A stretch of 34,584 nucleotides of DNA from Chloroflexota bacterium (GTDB taxonomy: Bacteria; Chloroflexota; Anaerolineae; J036; Brachytrichaceae): positions 1 to 34,584 of the forward strand of contig JAMCQN010000083.1 in the NCBI GenBank assembly GCA_023382055.1. Reading direction: 5' to 3'. How positions within the stretch are numbered: the first letter of the stretch is position 1; every line of letters begins with the position of its first letter. Below the pieces are notes generated by a model, which was not told the DNA's origin, ran no database searches, and saw nothing but the letters and a program-made list of their open reading frames with translations. Shown piece after piece: positions 22,695-30,509 of the stretch. The translations under genes were made by a program, and so were the position numbers.

Positions 22695-24059
22695 ATGCGA
22701 TATATACCTACAAGGCAATGGTTCATACAACGGCTGATCGTGTCAGCGTTCGCGATGCTGGTATTCACCAGCATCCGCAACATCGTCCCGGCTATGTCAG
22801 ATGATGTCGCCACCATGGCCACGACGGGCGCGCTGGTTGATCATGGCACACTGGCGATACCACACATGCAATGGCTAGACGATCAGGTTGGGATTGGCGC
22901 TAAGGGGAGAGACGGGCAGTTGTACTCTAAATACGGCATCGGTCAGGTCATCCTGAGCGCACCGCTATACGCACTTGGGAAGCTTATACCATCTTCTCCG
23001 TTAGTTATCCTTAGCCACCCGATTGCTGCATCGCTGAGCGGTGCAGAGTTCGCGTTGTTGCTGAACCCCCTGGCGATAGGCATCCTGTTGTGGATTGTCC
23101 AGTTACTGGTGGAGGAAAAGTGGGGCATCTCAGGTGGTATGGCGGCTCTTGCAGCGGCCTTTACAACACCACTATTCATTGCGGCGCGTATGTATGGCAG
23201 CGAGATCACCACGGGCATCTTCCTGGCGCTCGCTGCGCTGGCCTGTCTTCGGCGCAGGTTAGCTCTCGGCATTCTGTTTGTTGGCATCGCTGCGCTGTTC
23301 CGGCCTTCTGCAATCGTTTTTGCCGCAGGATGGGTCGTATTGTTGATCCACCACCCGCGCCGGGAGTGGTTGCGGTGTGGGGCGATGCTGGCAGCCGGCA
23401 TTCTGGCCCTTGGCTTGTTTAATATGATGCGTTACGGATTATTTTTCGAAAGCGGGTATGGACAGCAGCTCGGTTTTTCATTACAGATAAATGGGCTGCT
23501 GGGGTTCCTGGTTAGTCCCGGGCGGTCGATCATCCTGTTCGTTCCGTGGGTCCTGCTGGCAGTCCCGGCTGTGTATCAGGCTGCCCGCATACGCGATCAG
23601 TATCTCCTGGGATTGTTCACCGGGGCGGCTGTCTACATCGTCGTACATGCCGCATGGAGTGAATGGCATGGCGGTTGGTCCTATGGCCCGCGCCTGTTAT
23701 TACCGATCATTCCCATCTTGTCTATTCTGGTCGCGCCATGGCTGACGCGGCGTTCAGCGCTGCCATTACTGCTGTTGGGATTAGTCATCGAACTGATGAC
23801 ATTTCGGGTAAGCCCTTTTCAAGTATTGCAGAGCGCGTTACAGTCTGGTTTAACGCTTGACCAGACCATCTGGTCGTTGGACTCCGGCGCTCTCGTGTTA
23901 CAGGCGCGTAGCCTGCTCACCTCGCGCGATGAGCTATCGATCGCCGCTATTGTGTTGGGTTGCCTGGCGCTGGTCGGCGCGCAGATGTACTGGCGAAGTC
24001 GAGATTTCGCCTCCAACCACAAGGTTAACCTGCCGTACAACGACACGACGGCCATGTAG
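22695..24059 (+). CDS. Multi-pass GT-C-like membrane glycosyltransferase
   Basis: A 454-residue polytopic membrane protein with about ten hydrophobic helices. The first external loop has MSDDVATMATTGALVDHG and LYSKYGIGQVILSAPLYALG, with an acidic pair and aromatic residues as in GT-C (PMT/ArnT-like) enzymes that use polyprenyl-phosphate sugars. WSEWHGGWSYGPRLLLPIIP near residue 325 is a pattern I associate with such uncharacterised proteins. The sugar and acceptor cannot be read. Start at ATG 22695; no clear RBS. The 236 bp upstream contains no gene I can support, only a possible short gene end on the minus strand (22515-22598). A second GT-C protein is at 26066 and a broken one at 24092. Confidence 0.72.
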   Translation: MRYIPTRQWFIQRLIVSAFAMLVFTSIRNIVPAMSDDVATMATTGALVDHGTLAIPHMQWLDDQVGIGAKGRDGQLYSKYGIGQVILSAPLYALGKLIPSSPLVILSHPIAASLSGAEFALLLNPLAIGILLWIVQLLVEEKWGISGGMAALAAAFTTPLFIAARMYGSEITTGIFLALAALACLRRRLALGILFVGIAALFRPSAIVFAAGWVVLLIHHPRREWLRCGAMLAAGILALGLFNMMRYGLFFESGYGQQLGFSLQINGLLGFLVSPGRSIILFVPWVLLAVPAVYQAARIRDQYLLGLFTGAAVYIVVHAAWSEWHGGWSYGPRLLLPIIPILSILVAPWLTRRSALPLLLLGLVIELMTFRVSPFQVLQSALQSGLTLDQTIWSLDSGALVLQARSLLTSRDELSIAAIVLGCLALVGAQMYWRSRDFASNHKVNLPYNDTTAM

Positions 24060-24091
24060 GCGCAAGGGACGGCGATTCTGCAATCTCCTGA

Positions 24092-24543
24092 CTACGCGCG
24101 CAGCGCCTTCATCATTCCGCGCATGAAGGCGCCGTACAGGAAGATGCGCATGACATCCGCGCCAATCAGCGGCAGCGCGATGATCAGCGCTCACTGGATG
24201 AGCATCGGCGACGTGCTGTGTACGCCAGGCAGAGGGCGAGCGCCTTCGCGCACAGGCCGAAGATCAACTCGACGTAGGCGTTCCAGTACGCGATGCGCAG
24301 CAGCGTCGGGAAGAACATCAGGCGCCCGTTGTAGAAACTGTCGCGCAGGATGTTCTGCCAGGCATACCCCAGGCTCAGGATGCGCGACAACGCCTGCACG
24401 TGGTAGATGAGGTCGCCGGAAAGGTTATCTGCGCCGGTGCTGCAGATGATATTCAGTATGTTGACTATCGGCAGGCTGGCGGCGACAAGCGCCATCAGGG
24501 TGGCGGCGGCGCGACGTTTATTGGCAGACAGGGTGATAGGCAT
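24092..24543 (-). pseudogene. Membrane glycosyltransferase-like gene, ends kept, middle lost
   Basis: From ATG 24543 a 119-codon frame encodes a membrane N-terminus (RAAATLMALVAASLPIVNIL, then GDLIYHVQALSRILSLGYAW) and stops at 24184. It soon turns to unrelated Arg/Ser-rich residues. Directly after, another frame (24194 to stop TAG at 24092) reads ALIIALPLIGADVMRIFLYG then AFMRGMMKALRA, which looks like the C-terminus of a membrane-attached glycosyltransferase. In that frame a TGA stands after MLIQ where Trp would fit. So two gene ends are joined with loss of the middle, plus a nonsense change. It diverges from hpt. Confidence 0.6.
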
Positions 24544-24555
24544 ATCTGGAAATGA

Positions 24556-24561
24556 TAAACT
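24556..24561 (+). promoter_or_regulatory. -10 box TAAACT in front of hpt (leaderless)
   Basis: TAAACT ends 7 nt before ATG 24569; no Shine-Dalgarno in the gap CTACGGC. Supports ATG 24569 as the hpt start rather than the longer open frame from 24407. Confidence 0.5.
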
Positions 24562-24568
24562 CTACGGC

Positions 24569-25132
24569 ATGTCGAAGATCAACCCCGAACTGGGCTATCA
24601 GCACTGTCTCGAACGCGTGCTCATCTCGGAGCATGAGCTGCAGACTCGCATCGCTGAGATCGCCGCGCAGGTGTCGCAGGACTACGCCGGCAAGAATCTC
24701 ATCCTGATCTGCATCCTGCGCGGCGGGGTGGTATTCCTCACCGACCTGATGCGCAAAATCACCATCCCGCACCAGATCGACTTCATGTCGGTGTCGTCGT
24801 ACGGGGTGGGCGCGCGCGCCAGCAGCGGCTCGCCGCGCATCGTGCTCGACCTGAACACCGACATCCGCGACCGCCATGTGCTGCTGGTCGAAGACATCGT
24901 GGACAGCGGCGTCACGCTGGACTATGTGCTGCGCATCCTCTACACGCGCGAGCCGGCCAGCCTGAACGTGTGCGTCCTGCTGGACAAGGAAGAGCGCCGC
25001 CAGGTCGCCATCTACCCGCGCTATGTGGGCTTCAAAATCCCCAACGAGTATGTCTTCGGCTATGGGCTGGACCTGGACGAGGTGTTCCGCAACCTGCCCT
25101 TCGTCGGCGTGCTGAAAGCCGAGTACCAGTAG
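24569..25132 (+). CDS. hpt: Hypoxanthine phosphoribosyltransferase
   Basis: Purine-salvage enzyme that makes IMP/GMP from hypoxanthine/guanine and PRPP. The 187-residue protein fits the family (~175-190). Motifs: ICILRGGVVFLTDLMRKI (~46-63), DFMSVSSYG (the flexible active-site loop with Ser-Tyr, ~71-79), the PRPP-binding loop VLLVEDIVDSGVTL with the acidic pair (~101-114), and YVGFKIPNEYVFGYGLDLDE (~152-171), diagnostic for HPRT. Start chosen at ATG 24569 (MSKINPELGYQHCLERVLIS); the frame is open upstream but antisense to the broken glycosyltransferase. Stands alone here; often it is next to tilS and ftsH in other bacteria. Confidence 0.95.
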   Translation: MSKINPELGYQHCLERVLISEHELQTRIAEIAAQVSQDYAGKNLILICILRGGVVFLTDLMRKITIPHQIDFMSVSSYGVGARASSGSPRIVLDLNTDIRDRHVLLVEDIVDSGVTLDYVLRILYTREPASLNVCVLLDKEERRQVAIYPRYVGFKIPNEYVFGYGLDLDEVFRNLPFVGVLKAEYQ

Positions 25133-25187
25133 CCGGTCAACGTCAGCCGTCCGAGTGCAGCTATGCGGTCTGGCGGGCGAGGACGGG

Positions 25188-26009
25188 TCAGAGATACAGT
25201 TCGGGGCGGCGGTCGTTGATGAAGTCCATTTCGAATTCGCCCGGCGAGACGACCAGGCGCTTCCGCCGCGCGTCGGCCATGGCGATGCTGGCGCTGATGA
25301 TCTGCTCGCCGACAGGCGCGGCATCGGCCAGGTGGCGGCCGCTCGGTGCGACGATGCAACTGCGCCCGATGTAGGTGGCGCCGCGCTCGTCGCCCACACG
25401 GTTGCAGGCGATGACGAACACGCGGTTCTCGAACGCGCGCGCCCGCGCCATAAACTCCGGCGCGGTTTCAGCGCCGCTGGGCCAGTTGGTGGGCAGCGCG
25501 ATGATGTCGGCGCCGCGCAGCGCCAGCGCGCGAGCAGCCTCGGGGAAGCGCAAATCGTAACAGATCAACATGCCAATGCGCCCCAGCGGGGTGTCGAATA
25601 CCCGGAAGCCGGTATCGCCGTGGGCGGCGTACTTATCCACGCCGCACAGCGGCAGGTGCGCCTTGTCGTACGCACCGATGACACCGCCCGGCCCGATCAG
25701 GACAGCGGTGTTGTAGACGGCGCCGCCGTCGCCCAGCCGCAACGTGCCAACGATGCAGTGCACGCCCTCCGCGCGGCAGCTTTGCGCCAGCGCCGCGAGT
25801 GATGGCCCGTCGAGCGGTTCCGCGATCGCGCGAGCGTCGTCGAGTGTGGCGAAGTTGTAGCCGGTCACGGCGCACTCTGGAAACACGGTCAGCGCCGCGC
25901 CGGCGCGCGCGGCCTCGTTCAGCAGAGACTGCATGCGCGCGACGTTATAAGCCACATCGCCCAGATGCGGATCGAATTGCGCCGCCGCGACCGTTATATT
26001 TGCGCTCAT
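25188..26009 (-). CDS. Nitrilase-family carbon-nitrogen hydrolase
   Basis: A 273-residue amidase of the nitrilase superfamily (hydrolysis of a C-N bond in amides or related compounds). The Glu-Lys-Cys triad is visible: Glu in TVFPECAVTGY (~44), Lys in YDKAHLPL (~114), Cys in LICYDLRFPE (~147). After that FENRVFVIACNRVG and the GRSCIVAPSG segment complete the fold. The substrate is unknown; the length and motifs fit the omega-amidase/NIT-like branch. Start chosen at ATG 26009 (MSANITVAAAQFDPH), where beta-strand 1 begins; ATG 26024 in frame has GGGAGG only 3 nt upstream. It lies head-to-tail with the GT-C gene (stop at 26066), 56 bp apart. Confidence 0.9.
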   Translation of the reverse strand: MSANITVAAAQFDPHLGDVAYNVARMQSLLNEAARAGAALTVFPECAVTGYNFATLDDARAIAEPLDGPSLAALAQSCRAEGVHCIVGTLRLGDGGAVYNTAVLIGPGGVIGAYDKAHLPLCGVDKYAAHGDTGFRVFDTPLGRIGMLICYDLRFPEAARALALRGADIIALPTNWPSGAETAPEFMARARAFENRVFVIACNRVGDERGATYIGRSCIVAPSGRHLADAAPVGEQIISASIAMADARRKRLVVSPGEFEMDFINDRRPELYL

Positions 26010-26065
26010 CCCTTCACTCTCCATCAACCTCCCCCTCTCCTGCTCTCCTCCGCTCCTCTGCGGGC

Positions 26066-27700
26066 TCACACCCGCCGCCAGATAGCGTACGGACCGATCT
26101 GCATCATGGGCAGGAAATGGCTGTGGATGTAGTCGTCCAAAACGGTCACGCCGCTGTCCACTGAGCTTTCGTTAGGCTCATTGGCCCGCTCGAATCGACT
26201 CGACAGCACCAGGTACTGCACGTGATACTTCTCCAGGTCGCCGGCGATCTCCTGCTGCACCGGCACCGTCGTCGCCACGCCCGGGTGCAGCTCGTGGTAG
26301 CGCGTGCCCGCGTCGCGCGCCGCCAGGAAGTAGAACATCGGCTCGTTGACGAAAATCTTGTTGTGGAAAGTGTTGCCCACGAAGATGCGATCCTGCGGTT
26401 GCGTATGCGACTGGATGTACAGCACCGCCTGCACCATATCCCGATTAACTACCGCCGTACTGGCGCGCGGCAACTCGGCGGCTGTCGGCGGGTTCATGCG
26501 CTTGGCGTCGGTCAGCAGCCCCGCGCGGTCCACCAGCGGCTCGGCGAAAACGAGCACCAGCGCCAGCACCGCCAGGGCCGAAAGCACCTGCGAGGCGTCG
26601 GTCTGTTTGCCGACCGGCTGTGGGATGCCGCGCAGCAGGATGACCAGCAGGATCACCGACGGGATGAAGAATGCAGGCGTGTGGATGATATCCGAGCGCA
26701 CGCGCGCCTGGTTGAAGGCCAGCGCCCCGAAGACGATCAGCATGGCGACGCATGACGCATACGCGATGCCCTCGGCGGTGCGCCGCCGCGCCGCCACAAA
26801 AGCAGCCGCCCCCGCCATCAATACGACAGCGAACGGCAGGTAAAAAGGCAGGTTATTCAGCAGTTCCAGCGGCGGATACGGCAGCGCGCGGAAACGCGGG
26901 AAGATAACTGCGGGGAAGGTGAACAGGTCGTAGACCAGCTCGTTGAACGGCGTCAGTGCGACGAATACGAGCGCCACGGGCAGGAAGATAACCGCCGCGC
27001 CGAGTGCATATGGCAGCAGCACGCGCACAAAACGCTTGATCAGCGCAACCAGGCGCGCCGTGCGGGTTGCGCCATCCGCGCCAGGCGCGGGCTGCAATAG
27101 GCTGTACAGCCCCAGCGCCGCGACCTGTCCCACGCCGCAGTAAATCCCGAAGTCGTGCCGGAACAGCGCGGCAATGCCCAGCATCACACCGCTCGCCGCC
27201 AGCCAACGCACGCGCTGTTCGGTGAAGTAGATCGTCATCAACCAGATGGCGGCCAGGCATAACGCAATGGCGGGATAGGCCGGGTATCCGTAGAACACCC
27301 ATTGATACTGGTAAGAATAGACATAGAAGGCCATCCATGCCGTTGTGCCGGCCCACGCCACCAGCGCCGTGCGCCGGTTGGTCAGCCGCGCCGCCACCAG
27401 GAAGGCGAACAGCGGCACGAACGCGCGCAGGGTTGTGTCCAGCAGGCGCTCCGTCTGAATCGTTACGCCGAACAGTTTGAACGCGGCAGCCAGCGCGTAG
27501 AACTGCCCGGGGCTGTAGATGCTCCAGAAGTCGCGGTACGGCAACTGGCCTTCCATGACGCGCACTGCGCTGTAGACGATGATGCCTTCGTCGTAGATGT
27601 TGACCGCCTGGTTGATGCCGGGCAGGAAATAGACGAAGGCGACTGCGAATAAAAGTACACCCAGACCGATGGGCCAGATATTGCGACGTATAGCTGCCAC
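26066..27700 (-). CDS. GT-C membrane glycosyltransferase (PMT/ArnT-like)
   Basis: A 544-residue polytopic membrane protein with about eleven hydrophobic helices followed by a soluble C-terminal region of about 130 residues. The first external loop has NIYDEGIIVYSAVRVMEG then LPYRDFWSIYSPGQFY: an acidic pair after the first helix and a conserved Tyr-Pro-Gly loop, as in GT-C glycosyltransferases using polyprenyl-phosphate sugars. The C-terminus (PQDRIFVGNTFHNKIFVNEP and YLVLSSRFE) matches the soluble end common in this group. Probably modifies a surface glycan or protein. Start at GTG 27700, with GGAGG 4-5 nt upstream; this gene uses a Shine-Dalgarno, unlike several neighbours. The 247 bp upstream to the toxin stop show no gene. 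Confidence 0.8.
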   Translation of the reverse strand: MAAIRRNIWPIGLGVLLFAVAFVYFLPGINQAVNIYDEGIIVYSAVRVMEGQLPYRDFWSIYSPGQFYALAAAFKLFGVTIQTERLLDTTLRAFVPLFAFLVAARLTNRRTALVAWAGTTAWMAFYVYSYQYQWVFYGYPAYPAIALCLAAIWLMTIYFTEQRVRWLAASGVMLGIAALFRHDFGIYCGVGQVAALGLYSLLQPAPGADGATRTARLVALIKRFVRVLLPYALGAAVIFLPVALVFVALTPFNELVYDLFTFPAVIFPRFRALPYPPLELLNNLPFYLPFAVVLMAGAAAFVAARRRTAEGIAYASCVAMLIVFGALAFNQARVRSDIIHTPAFFIPSVILLVILLRGIPQPVGKQTDASQVLSALAVLALVLVFAEPLVDRAGLLTDAKRMNPPTAAELPRASTAVVNRDMVQAVLYIQSHTQPQDRIFVGNTFHNKIFVNEPMFYFLAARDAGTRYHELHPGVATTVPVQQEIAGDLEKYHVQYLVLSSRFERANEPNESSVDSGVTVLDDYIHSHFLPMMQIGPYAIWRRV

Positions 27701-27947
27701 GAATCCTCCGCTAACAAAGTTGGTATGCGACGGGTCAGCCGATCAGCGCCGCCCGTTCACGCACTCTATCCCTTGCTCAGAAACGCCGCATTCAATACAT
27801 GGCCTGTATCGCACGCCGGCGCAGTACCGAATGATTCCCTGACAGCACACGATTGTACTCACCTGGTTATTTGGCGAAACCCGAATATACTGAAGTCGTT
27901 GCCTGCGGCATTTAGCGAGACCAAGCGCGGACTCATCGCAAGGGGCA

Positions 27948-28202
27948 CTAACGATACACTTCACGCCGATGAGCGGCTCGTACAACGGTCACTCTCTTGA
28001 TGTCATCTTCGATTGTATATATCACTCGGTAATCCCCGACACGGATACGAAACCTGTCAATGCCCTGAAGCTTTACCGCGCCATTCGGACGGGGATCGTG
28101 CTCAAGCAGGATAACATGCGTCATTATCCGCCGTTGTACGTCAACAGGGAGTTTTTTGATTTCGCGCAGCGCTGAAGGGAGGATGATAACGCGATAATCC
28201 AC
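27948..28202 (-). CDS. RelE/ParE-family toxin
   Basis: An 84-residue toxin of the RelE/ParE superfamily: YRVIILPSALREIKKLP at the N-terminus, the helix QRRIMTHVILLEHDPRP, GIDRFRIRVGDYRVIYTI and the C-terminal VVRAAHRREVYR. The R-I-R-V-G-D-Y-R-V-I-Y core and the H-R-R-E-V-Y end are typical of the RelE branch, whose members cut mRNA at the ribosome. Arg and His/Tyr near the C-terminus would be catalytic. It starts at GTG 28202, overlapping the antitoxin stop by one base (TAGTG), so it is translationally coupled. Antitoxin first, toxin second is the usual RelBE order. Confidence 0.9.
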   Translation of the reverse strand: MDYRVIILPSALREIKKLPVDVQRRIMTHVILLEHDPRPNGAVKLQGIDRFRIRVGDYRVIYTIEDDIKRVTVVRAAHRREVYR

Positions 28203-28465
28203 TACATCAAGCCCTCGGTACGAGCGGCTTCCATGAGTTCGTCGCGCGTGAATCCCAGCTCGTTCAAGATGTTATCAAGGGGAATCCCAACTTCATCCTT
28301 GCGTGCCTCCGAAATCACCAGATCTTCGGCATCTTCCTGCAGTTCAATCAGATAGGCATACACGTCAAGCAGCCGACTCACTGGCACCTCCTCCAACGCC
28401 GCCTTGATCTGAGACAGAGTCACTGCTGGCGCAGGGGGTGGTGTTGGCATGGCGCGCGGTTCCAT
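28202..28465 (-). CDS. Antitoxin partner of the RelE-type toxin
   Basis: An 87-residue protein, small and acidic toward its middle. A Pro-rich start (MPTPPPAPAV) leads to a helical part (LSQIKAALEEVP, LLDVYAYLIELQEDAEDLVI). The C-terminal half (ARKDEVGIPLDNILNELGFT, RDELMEAARTEGLM) looks like the toxin-wrapping end of many antitoxins. No ribbon-helix-helix DNA-binding motif is obvious. Start chosen at ATG 28465 because TATGAT lies 7 nt upstream; ATG 28450 and ATG 28477 are alternatives. The family name is not clear; the call rests on position and overlap with the toxin. A double TGTACA site upstream may serve autoregulation. Confidence 0.75.
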   Translation of the reverse strand: MEPRAMPTPPPAPAVTLSQIKAALEEVPVSRLLDVYAYLIELQEDAEDLVISEARKDEVGIPLDNILNELGFTRDELMEAARTEGLM

Positions 28466-28472
28466 AGCATCA

Positions 28473-28478
28473 ATCATA
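28473..28478 (-). promoter_or_regulatory. -10 box TATGAT in front of the antitoxin ATG (leaderless)
   Basis: On the minus strand TATGAT (28478-28473) ends 7 nt before ATG 28465. Confidence 0.4.
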
Positions 28479-28493
28479 ACACCAGCCTTTGGT

Positions 28494-28509
28494 TGTACAT
28501 GGCTGTACA
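28494..28509. promoter_or_regulatory. Candidate toxin-antitoxin operator (TGTACA-N4-TGTACA)
   Basis: Two self-complementary TGTACA words (28494-28499 and 28504-28509) separated by 4 bp, at about the -35 region of the proposed antitoxin promoter. Paired palindromic half-sites at this place fit autorepression by the antitoxin-toxin complex. Confidence 0.4.
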
Positions 28510-28574
28510 CAGACGACCATGCGCCATGGCACGGATGCTTGCGGCGCATGGCAAAGCGGGCTCCTAACCACAGG

Positions 28575-28757
28575 CTACCAGAAGGTGACGTTATAGGCAT
28601 AATACGTCACACCCCGACCGTAGTCCGGGCCTTCCACGATCACGTACCAGTAATAACCCACACCGGTGCTGAATCCGGATGGGACGCCGTACAACGACAG
28701 GCTGCTGACATAGCCGAACAAAACCGGTGCGTGACTCGCAAGATCAGGTGTCGCTCT
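28575..28757 (-). pseudogene. Orphan duplicated tail of the surface protein
   Basis: Just after the surface protein's tandem stops (TAG, TAA), another frame reads FGYVSSLSLYGVPSGFSTGV then YYWYVIVEGPDYG and YYAYNVTFW before TAG 28577-28575. This aligns with the C-terminal end of the surface protein (YVDNLSLNSIPSNFSAG, GVSYQYFMFIFQ) and with its internal repeat. It has no start of its own, so it is a remnant of a duplicated gene or repeat. The stretch up to the antitoxin start holds nothing else. Confidence 0.7.
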
Positions 28758-28763
28758 GGCTTA

Positions 28764-30317
28764 CTACTGGAAAATAAACATGAAGTACTGGTACGACACC
28801 CCAATACCATTGTCAGGACTGACTATGCATGAATTCCAGCCATAGATTGGGCCGGCGCTGAAGTTACTCGGAATGCTGTTCAACGAGAGGTTATCGACGT
28901 AACCTGCCGGGGTACTTGTGTAAAAGTGCAGGTTGGGGTCGGGAAGCGTAAACACCTGCACACAATATGAATCGGTCAGTGTAGAAGGCCGGGGCGTCCA
29001 CCGGAATGTATATGGAGGCGGTAAACTGCCGCTGCCGTTGTTGAAGTTAGGCGACGTCAAGAATACATTCGCTATGTCGATATTTCCTGCGTAGGCACGC
29101 TGACCGGCCTTGAACGATGTGATGTAGGCGGTATACCAGGCGTACAGCCTTGACGTTACGGTGATGTTTTTGCCGTAACGCACGTAGTACTGCTGCCCCG
29201 CGTTCAACGTGGGCGCTGAGGTGATCTGGTAGATGCCGTCGGGGCCCGTGGTGACTGTGCTGAGATCGGTCGGTACACCGGCTTCCTCGCGCACCAGCGT
29301 AACCGTAATACCGGCGGTGTTGACGCCGCTCTCCGTCACGCGCCCCTGTATGCCCGCCGCTTTGCCGAACAGGAACGGGTTGTAATAGTATGAAGTTCCG
29401 AACCCCCCATTCGGGCTTTCGATACCCAGCGCCCAGCCATATACTTTCAACAGGCTCAGGCCAGCCGGCATGGAGACAATTGTGGTCGCTGAGATGTATC
29501 CTAACGCGCCCGTGCTGTAACTTGGGTCGACGCCGCCTGGATCGAACACGTCGATCTCATAGCTGTCGGTCGGCGTCGCCGTGCGCCCGGTCCACGTAAA
29601 CACCGTCGGCGGCGCAATCACCTCGTAAGGCGCGGGCGAGCCCAGCCTGACATCGGCGATGTCGAACACGCCGAACGAATAGTCTGCGCCGGCGGCATAG
29701 GCGGTGATGTATTGCGTCACCCACGATGACAGGCGGTCGGTCTGCCCCTGGGTGTTTCTATAGCGAATCCAGTACTGCTGCCCCGCGCTCAGGCCGGCGC
29801 GGCCGGGAAACGCATACTGTCCCACCGCGTCGGTGGTGGTTGTTGCGGCGGTGGAATTCACCACGCCGTTGTAAAATCGCAACTCCACAGTGATGCCTGC
29901 CGCCGGCGCGCCGTTGAGGGTGACGTTGCCATGCAGGCCGAGCGACTGGTTAGTCGCCACCGGCAGATAGATGCTGTAAGCGGGCGTAAACCCCAGCGGG
30001 GCGGCAGGAGGTTTCGTTACGCTGCGCTCGGGCGTGCGCGGCGCTGTGTCCGCCGTTACGCTGGACGCGGCGAAGCGGGCGCGCAACAGTTCACGTTGAT
30101 CGGCCAGCTTTGCCAGCATCGCCGGGCTCACCGGCGCGCGGTCGGACCAGGCGGCTGGTCTGCTGAGGGGCTTCAGCGCCGTAGCGCGCTCCGGCGGCGG
30201 CGCGAAGCCATCTAGCGCAACCGCACCGCTCTGACCCGCGCTCGTGGCCGCCTGGCTCATCAGGCTGCAAACGAACAGCAGGCCTGTGACAATGCGCCGC
30301 AGGTTGCCGTGCTTTAT
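28764..30317 (-). CDS. Exported surface protein with two long repeats; start codon probably ATA
   Basis: Two repeats of about 190 residues make up most of the protein. Each starts with a carboxypeptidase-regulatory/CnaB-like segment (GLHGNVTLNGAPAAGITVEL; GIQGRVTESGVNTAGITVTL), continues with GQQYWIRY/GQQYYVRYG and a YGWALGIES/YGWNSCIVS block. A surface or adhesion role is likely. The first ATG is at 30260, but that starts inside the signal peptide. Upstream in frame the codons read KHGNLRRIVTGLLFVCSLMS, a good signal peptide, preceded by ATA (30317-30315) with GGGAGG 7 nt before it. I therefore place the start at ATA; either it is a rare start or ATG has changed to ATA. If it is not used, the protein would begin at 30260 and stay inside the cell. 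Confidence 0.7.
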   Translation of the reverse strand: MKHGNLRRIVTGLLFVCSLMSQAATSAGQSGAVALDGFAPPPERATALKPLSRPAAWSDRAPVSPAMLAKLADQRELLRARFAASSVTADTAPRTPERSVTKPPAAPLGFTPAYSIYLPVATNQSLGLHGNVTLNGAPAAGITVELRFYNGVVNSTAATTTTDAVGQYAFPGRAGLSAGQQYWIRYRNTQGQTDRLSSWVTQYITAYAAGADYSFGVFDIADVRLGSPAPYEVIAPPTVFTWTGRTATPTDSYEIDVFDPGGVDPSYSTGALGYISATTIVSMPAGLSLLKVYGWALGIESPNGGFGTSYYYNPFLFGKAAGIQGRVTESGVNTAGITVTLVREEAGVPTDLSTVTTGPDGIYQITSAPTLNAGQQYYVRYGKNITVTSRLYAWYTAYITSFKAGQRAYAGNIDIANVFLTSPNFNNGSGSLPPPYTFRWTPRPSTLTDSYCVQVFTLPDPNLHFYTSTPAGYVDNLSLNSIPSNFSAGPIYGWNSCIVSPDNGIGVSYQYFMFIFQ

Positions 30318-30509
30318 GTTTTAACCTCCCAAAACGGTAATCCGTGTGACAACAATGTGCTATCTAAGCCAGGTTGGTGAGACGGTCATAGAAAGTCGCA
30401 AAACCCCGCTAACAGGGTCAATTGTATGCCCGCCCGCGCAGTGTGCAATGGTCATAATATGTCAGGGTTAGTTTGCATAAAGCGGAAAACACTAGCGAAC
30501 GGTGCAACT

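Noticed and set aside
24407..24568. Longer hpt start
   Set aside because: The upstream extension is antisense to the broken glycosyltransferase gene and not HPRT-like; ATG 24569 gives the normal length.
30318..30509. Riboswitch or c-di-GMP aptamer upstream of the surface protein
   Set aside because: No match to GEMM or other conserved aptamer cores was found by eye on the minus strand; only weak short hairpins are present.
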